A DNA stretch of 7,772 nucleotides from Bacteroidales bacterium (GTDB lineage: Bacteria; Bacteroidota; Bacteroidia; Bacteroidales; UBA932): the NCBI GenBank assembly GCA_017429885.1, contig JAFROA010000039.1:1-7772 (forward strand). The letters run 5' to 3'. This document shows positions 5,144 through 7,772 of the stretch, in pieces. Under the pieces are notes generated by a model. The model did not search any database. It had not been told where the DNA came from and saw only the letters and a list, made by a program, of their open reading frames with translations. How positions within the stretch are numbered: the stretch's first letter is position 1; each line of letters starts with the position of its first letter. Position numbers and translations under genes: made by a program.

Positions 5144-6427
5144 TTAATTGTTCTCTTTCTCCTGCCTGACCATCCTTTTTATAGCCGGGACACTCTCAAG
5201 TTCCCCGATGCTTTCTCCAGGTGCGACCACAAGTGCCGGCTTGCGGTCTATGTCAAAGTGATATCTCTTTACATTATCAGCGGCATTATAACCTATCATA
5301 TTCATCCCAGAAGGGAGATCCGATATGCTGACATCCTCCGCTCCAACCATGTTGCGCCTCTCGAACTTGAAGTCTTTGCCTATGATTATCAGGTTGCCGA
5401 GGTCAGTCTTCGTGATTTTAGACAAGTCATTGACTTTAAACCCGGTAGCAATAGCCGTGATCTTGACCTTGTCTCCTATTTCCGGATCAGTCTCCCACAC
5501 TAGTCCGGTCTTGAACTTGTTCACATTGCCAGTGTAGTCCGCGATCTTGGCGTTGATCTCCTTCAGGTCGTCCATTGTCAAACCCTTCTCATTCTTGCCG
5601 CAAGTGATGTTGATGAGCAGGTTCTTCGCGGTAGTGAGATCGAAATCGTTGAGGAGAGGGGAGTGGAGGGCACCTTGAACGGCCTCCTCAATACTGTTCT
5701 CTCCCGAGCCTATCCCGGCCCCCATCAAAGCCATGCCACTGTTTTTCATCATGGTCTTGATGTCTTCAAAATCCACATTGATGTAGCCGGGCTTGGAGAT
5801 AATCTCTGTGATACCCCTCACGGCTGTCGCGAGTACCTCATCCGCTTTCGGGAACGCGTCATGGATAAGGAGTCCACCGAAGAAATCATAGAGTTTCTCG
5901 TTGTTGATAATAAGCAGACTGTCGACATTCTTGACGAGCTCATGTATGCCGTCAATTGCTCTAGAAAGGGCCATGTCCCCCTCATTCTCGAAAGGAATAG
6001 TGACCACAGCTACAGTGAGGATGCCCTTATCCTTGGCCATCTTCGCTATCTGTGGAGCGGCTCCGGTTCCGGTACCACCACCCATACCGGCGGTGATGAA
6101 TAGCATCTGGGTACCATCGTTAAGTACCACTTTCTCAATTTGTTCCTGGGCCTCAAGGGCAGCGTTGCGTCCCTTCACCGGGTCGGTTCCGGCTCCGAGC
6201 GCGTTACGACCGATGTGGATCTTGACCGGAACGGGGCTCTCTTCGAGGGCCTGGCGGTCGGTGTTGCAGACTATGAAGCTGCAACCCTCCACATTCTCCC
6301 GGAACATGTAGTTGACGGCGTTGCATCCGCCTCCTCCGACGCCGATGACCTTTATCATGGACTGGATAGGAGTCCAGTCGCTGGACTCAGCAATATCGAA
6401 ATTGTCAAACTCTCCCATTGGTCTCAT
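5144..6427 (-). CDS. ftsZ: Cell division GTPase FtsZ
   Basis: FtsZ is the tubulin-like GTPase that polymerises into the division ring at midcell. From the start chosen here it has 427 residues. GVGGGGCNAV (29-38) is the first nucleotide-binding loop, GMGGGTGTGAAP (114-125) the tubulin signature that binds GTP phosphates, and NVDFEDIK (217-224) the T7 loop whose acidic residues complete GTP hydrolysis in the neighbouring subunit. The GTPase core ends near 330 and a variable linker of about 75 residues leads to the conserved tail SVPAIKRMVRQ (412-422), the expected docking peptide for FtsA. The ATG at 6427 was chosen because it lies 4 nt after the ftsA stop; an upstream in-frame ATG at 6457 would lie inside ftsA and add ten basic residues, and an ATG at 6418 is a third option. 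Spacing suggests coupled translation with ftsA; gltX follows after 12 nt. Confidence 0.97.
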   Translation of the reverse strand: MRPMGEFDNFDIAESSDWTPIQSMIKVIGVGGGGCNAVNYMFRENVEGCSFIVCNTDRQALEESPVPVKIHIGRNALGAGTDPVKGRNAALEAQEQIEKVVLNDGTQMLFITAGMGGGTGTGAAPQIAKMAKDKGILTVAVVTIPFENEGDMALSRAIDGIHELVKNVDSLLIINNEKLYDFFGGLLIHDAFPKADEVLATAVRGITEIISKPGYINVDFEDIKTMMKNSGMALMGAGIGSGENSIEEAVQGALHSPLLNDFDLTTAKNLLINITCGKNEKGLTMDDLKEINAKIADYTGNVNKFKTGLVWETDPEIGDKVKITAIATGFKVNDLSKITKTDLGNLIIIGKDFKFERRNMVGAEDVSISDLPSGMNMIGYNAADNVKRYHFDIDRKPALVVAPGESIGELESVPAIKRMVRQEKENN

Positions 6428-6431
6428 TTTT

Positions 6432-7772
6432 TTAAATTTCCTCGTTTTCCATGTCATCGAAAATGTCTCCGGCGGCCTTGCTTATGGTGCTCTGGATATG
6501 CTTGAACCAGGTGAACTTCGGCTTGGTTCTAGGCTTTCTGGGCGGTTTCGGGGGCTTGTTTCCTTTGTCTGCCTTACGCTGCTCGTATTCCCTCACCTCT
6601 TCTTCTGTCGGTTCATCGAACACTGTGGAGCCGCCTTCGTCCTGTGCCGCGATGACGGCTGCCTCGATCGCCGGTTCGGTGACGACTTCCGTCTCTTCAG
6701 GCGCCTCTACTGTCTCATTGTCAGCGACTTCAGTTTGGGTCACTTCTGTGGGAAGGTCCTCGACCGCGGTGGGGCGGGAAGCTGGTTTCGGGGCGGTCCA
6801 ATACCTCCGGGCTGGTGCCTCGTTTACACAGTTCAGCATTTTGTCTCCCTTGGCGGCCATGATCATGCCCATTGATGTGGCGGCCGATGCCTCACCAGCC
6901 TCCGGGCAACCCTCGCAGGAGAAGAACCTTCTCGGATAGCCTATCTTGACGGAATATCCTGACAGGTCCTTGATGTAATTGGCGCAATTCACGATCTCGG
7001 CCCCGCCTCCAGTCACGACAACTCCTGCCCTTAGGAGATCCTCGCTGGCATATCCGCTGGCCTGTATGTGATAAAGTAGAGCCTCGATGATTTCTTTCAT
7101 TCTGGCCGAGATGATCTCCGAGATGTATTTGACAGTCACTTGGGCGGTGGGTTCGTCATTCTCGTCGACTATCTGGATGGATTTCTCTCCCATTGCTGAT
7201 AGCTTACTGGGCATGCAAGCCCCATAAGCTCTCTTGATGTTCTCAGCAAGCTCAAACGAGAAATTGCATTCGGTCTTTATATCCCTCGTGATACTGTTAC
7301 CACCGAAAGGTATGGCGGCATAGTATCTCATGATTTTCCCTTTGAATATGGTTACGGAGCTGACTCCTGCACCGATGTCTATCAAGGCGACACCGTTTTC
7401 CATCTGCTCCTCTTTCAAGACGGCTCTGGCAGTGATCCCTGGTGTGAAATACTTCTTGGCGATAGCTATGCCCATGCTGTTGAAGACATTGTCGATATTG
7501 ATCGAGTGTCTCCTGCTTCCAATGAACACCTTGAAATTACCCTCTAGCCTCTCCGCTGTCATGCCCACAATCTCATTCTCCAACTCGTTGAGGCTGTCTT
7601 CCGTCGAGAATGACTGCGCCACAGCCCCGTAAATCACCTCGTTCTTGGAGTCGCTGAGCGGATATTCCTCGAGAGCCATGGACTTCAGGGTCTTGACTTC
7701 ACTGTCCTCGATCTGAGAGTCGGCATCGGTTCTGACCATGCTGGCGGATGCGCTTTCCTGGCGGACATAGTA
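6432..7772 (-). CDS. ftsA: Cell division protein FtsA, N-terminus outside the window
   Basis: FtsA is the actin-like ATPase that ties FtsZ filaments to the inner membrane. The frame stays open to the window edge, so the gene begins beyond base 7772; the ATG at 7739 is internal. Numbered from that ATG, the NVFNSMGIAIAKKYF region (84-98), VALIDIGAGVSSVTIFKGK (117-135, phosphate-2 loop) and AGVVVTGGGAEI (238-249, adenosine loop) mark the actin fold. The core ends near residue 300. A linker of about 105 residues follows, first acidic and rich in Glu, Val and Thr (325-382), then basic and Pro-rich (388-408), and the protein ends with a KFTWFKHIQSTISKAAGDIF segment (408-427) that fits the amphipathic membrane-targeting helix. 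This linker is much longer than in E. coli FtsA. The stop lies 4 nt before the ftsZ start, the classic pair order of division gene clusters. Upstream neighbours are not visible. Confidence 0.95.
   Translation of the reverse strand, partial: YYVRQESASASMVRTDADSQIEDSEVKTLKSMALEEYPLSDSKNEVIYGAVAQSFSTEDSLNELENEIVGMTAERLEGNFKVFIGSRRHSINIDNVFNSMGIAIAKKYFTPGITARAVLKEEQMENGVALIDIGAGVSSVTIFKGKIMRYYAAIPFGGNSITRDIKTECNFSFELAENIKRAYGACMPSKLSAMGEKSIQIVDENDEPTAQVTVKYISEIISARMKEIIEALLYHIQASGYASEDLLRAGVVVTGGGAEIVNCANYIKDLSGYSVKIGYPRRFFSCEGCPEAGEASAATSMGMIMAAKGDKMLNCVNEAPARRYWTAPKPASRPTAVEDLPTEVTQTEVADNETVEAPEETEVVTEPAIEAAVIAAQDEGGSTVFDEPTEEEVREYEQRKADKGNKPPKPPRKPRTKPKFTWFKHIQSTISKAAGDIFDDMENEEI

Noticed and set aside
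6428..6457. ATG at 6457 as the FtsZ start
   Set aside because: It lies inside the ftsA coding end and adds a basic decapeptide that is just ftsA sequence in another frame; the ATG at 6427, 4 nt after the ftsA stop, is more sensible.
6312..6875. 187-codon plus-strand frame opposite the ftsA/ftsZ junction
   Set aside because: It is antisense to the FtsA linker and FtsZ start, and its composition follows from their charged repeats.
7737..7739. ATG at 7739 as the FtsA start
   Set aside because: The reading frame continues to the window edge without a stop, and the usual FtsA N-terminal phosphate-1 region is missing, so this Met is internal.

Overview
The window looks like chromosomal DNA of a Bacteroidota member, most likely Bacteroidales. 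The reasons are a clustered ftsA-ftsZ pair of the Bacteroidota type, start codons preceded by A-rich sequence rather than Shine-Dalgarno motifs, a RhuM/PLD-like protein of a kind I associate with Bacteroidota, and a site matching the Bacteroidota promoter (TTTG, 20-nt gap, TAnnTTTG-like -7 box). I cannot name a genus. Most of the window is around 53-55% GC in the stretches I counted by hand, while the gene at 1738-2592 is near 40%.

Left part, plus strand (1-1537): the 3' part of an SGNH/GDSL-type hydrolase gene (open at the window edge), then two small genes for very basic proteins (117-122 and 63 residues), packed with gaps of 16-31 and 3 nt. They look like one transcription unit; I do not recognise a function for the two small proteins.

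Middle (1538-2592): a 200-nt intergenic region holds a good promoter match, about 30 nt of possible leader, and a strong hairpin followed by six Ts. The hairpin lies before, not after, the next gene, a RhuM-family protein with a C-terminal PLD-like domain. I see no second promoter between hairpin and gene, so this is either a ~75-nt small RNA or an attenuated leader for the RhuM gene. The low GC of this gene suggests horizontal acquisition.

Right part, minus strand (2601-7772): a compact operon, in transcription order ftsA (5' end outside the window), ftsZ, gltX and a Cof-type HAD phosphatase. Spacings are 4 nt, 12 nt and a 4-nt TTGA overlap. FtsA anchors the FtsZ ring to the membrane, GltX charges tRNA-Glu, and the HAD enzyme probably removes phosphate from a small metabolite. 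This operon runs tail to tail into the RhuM gene with only 8 nt between the stop codons.

I see no tRNA, rRNA, CRISPR array or insertion sequence. The least ordinary part is the 1593-2592 unit: promoter, terminator-like leader and RhuM-PLD gene.
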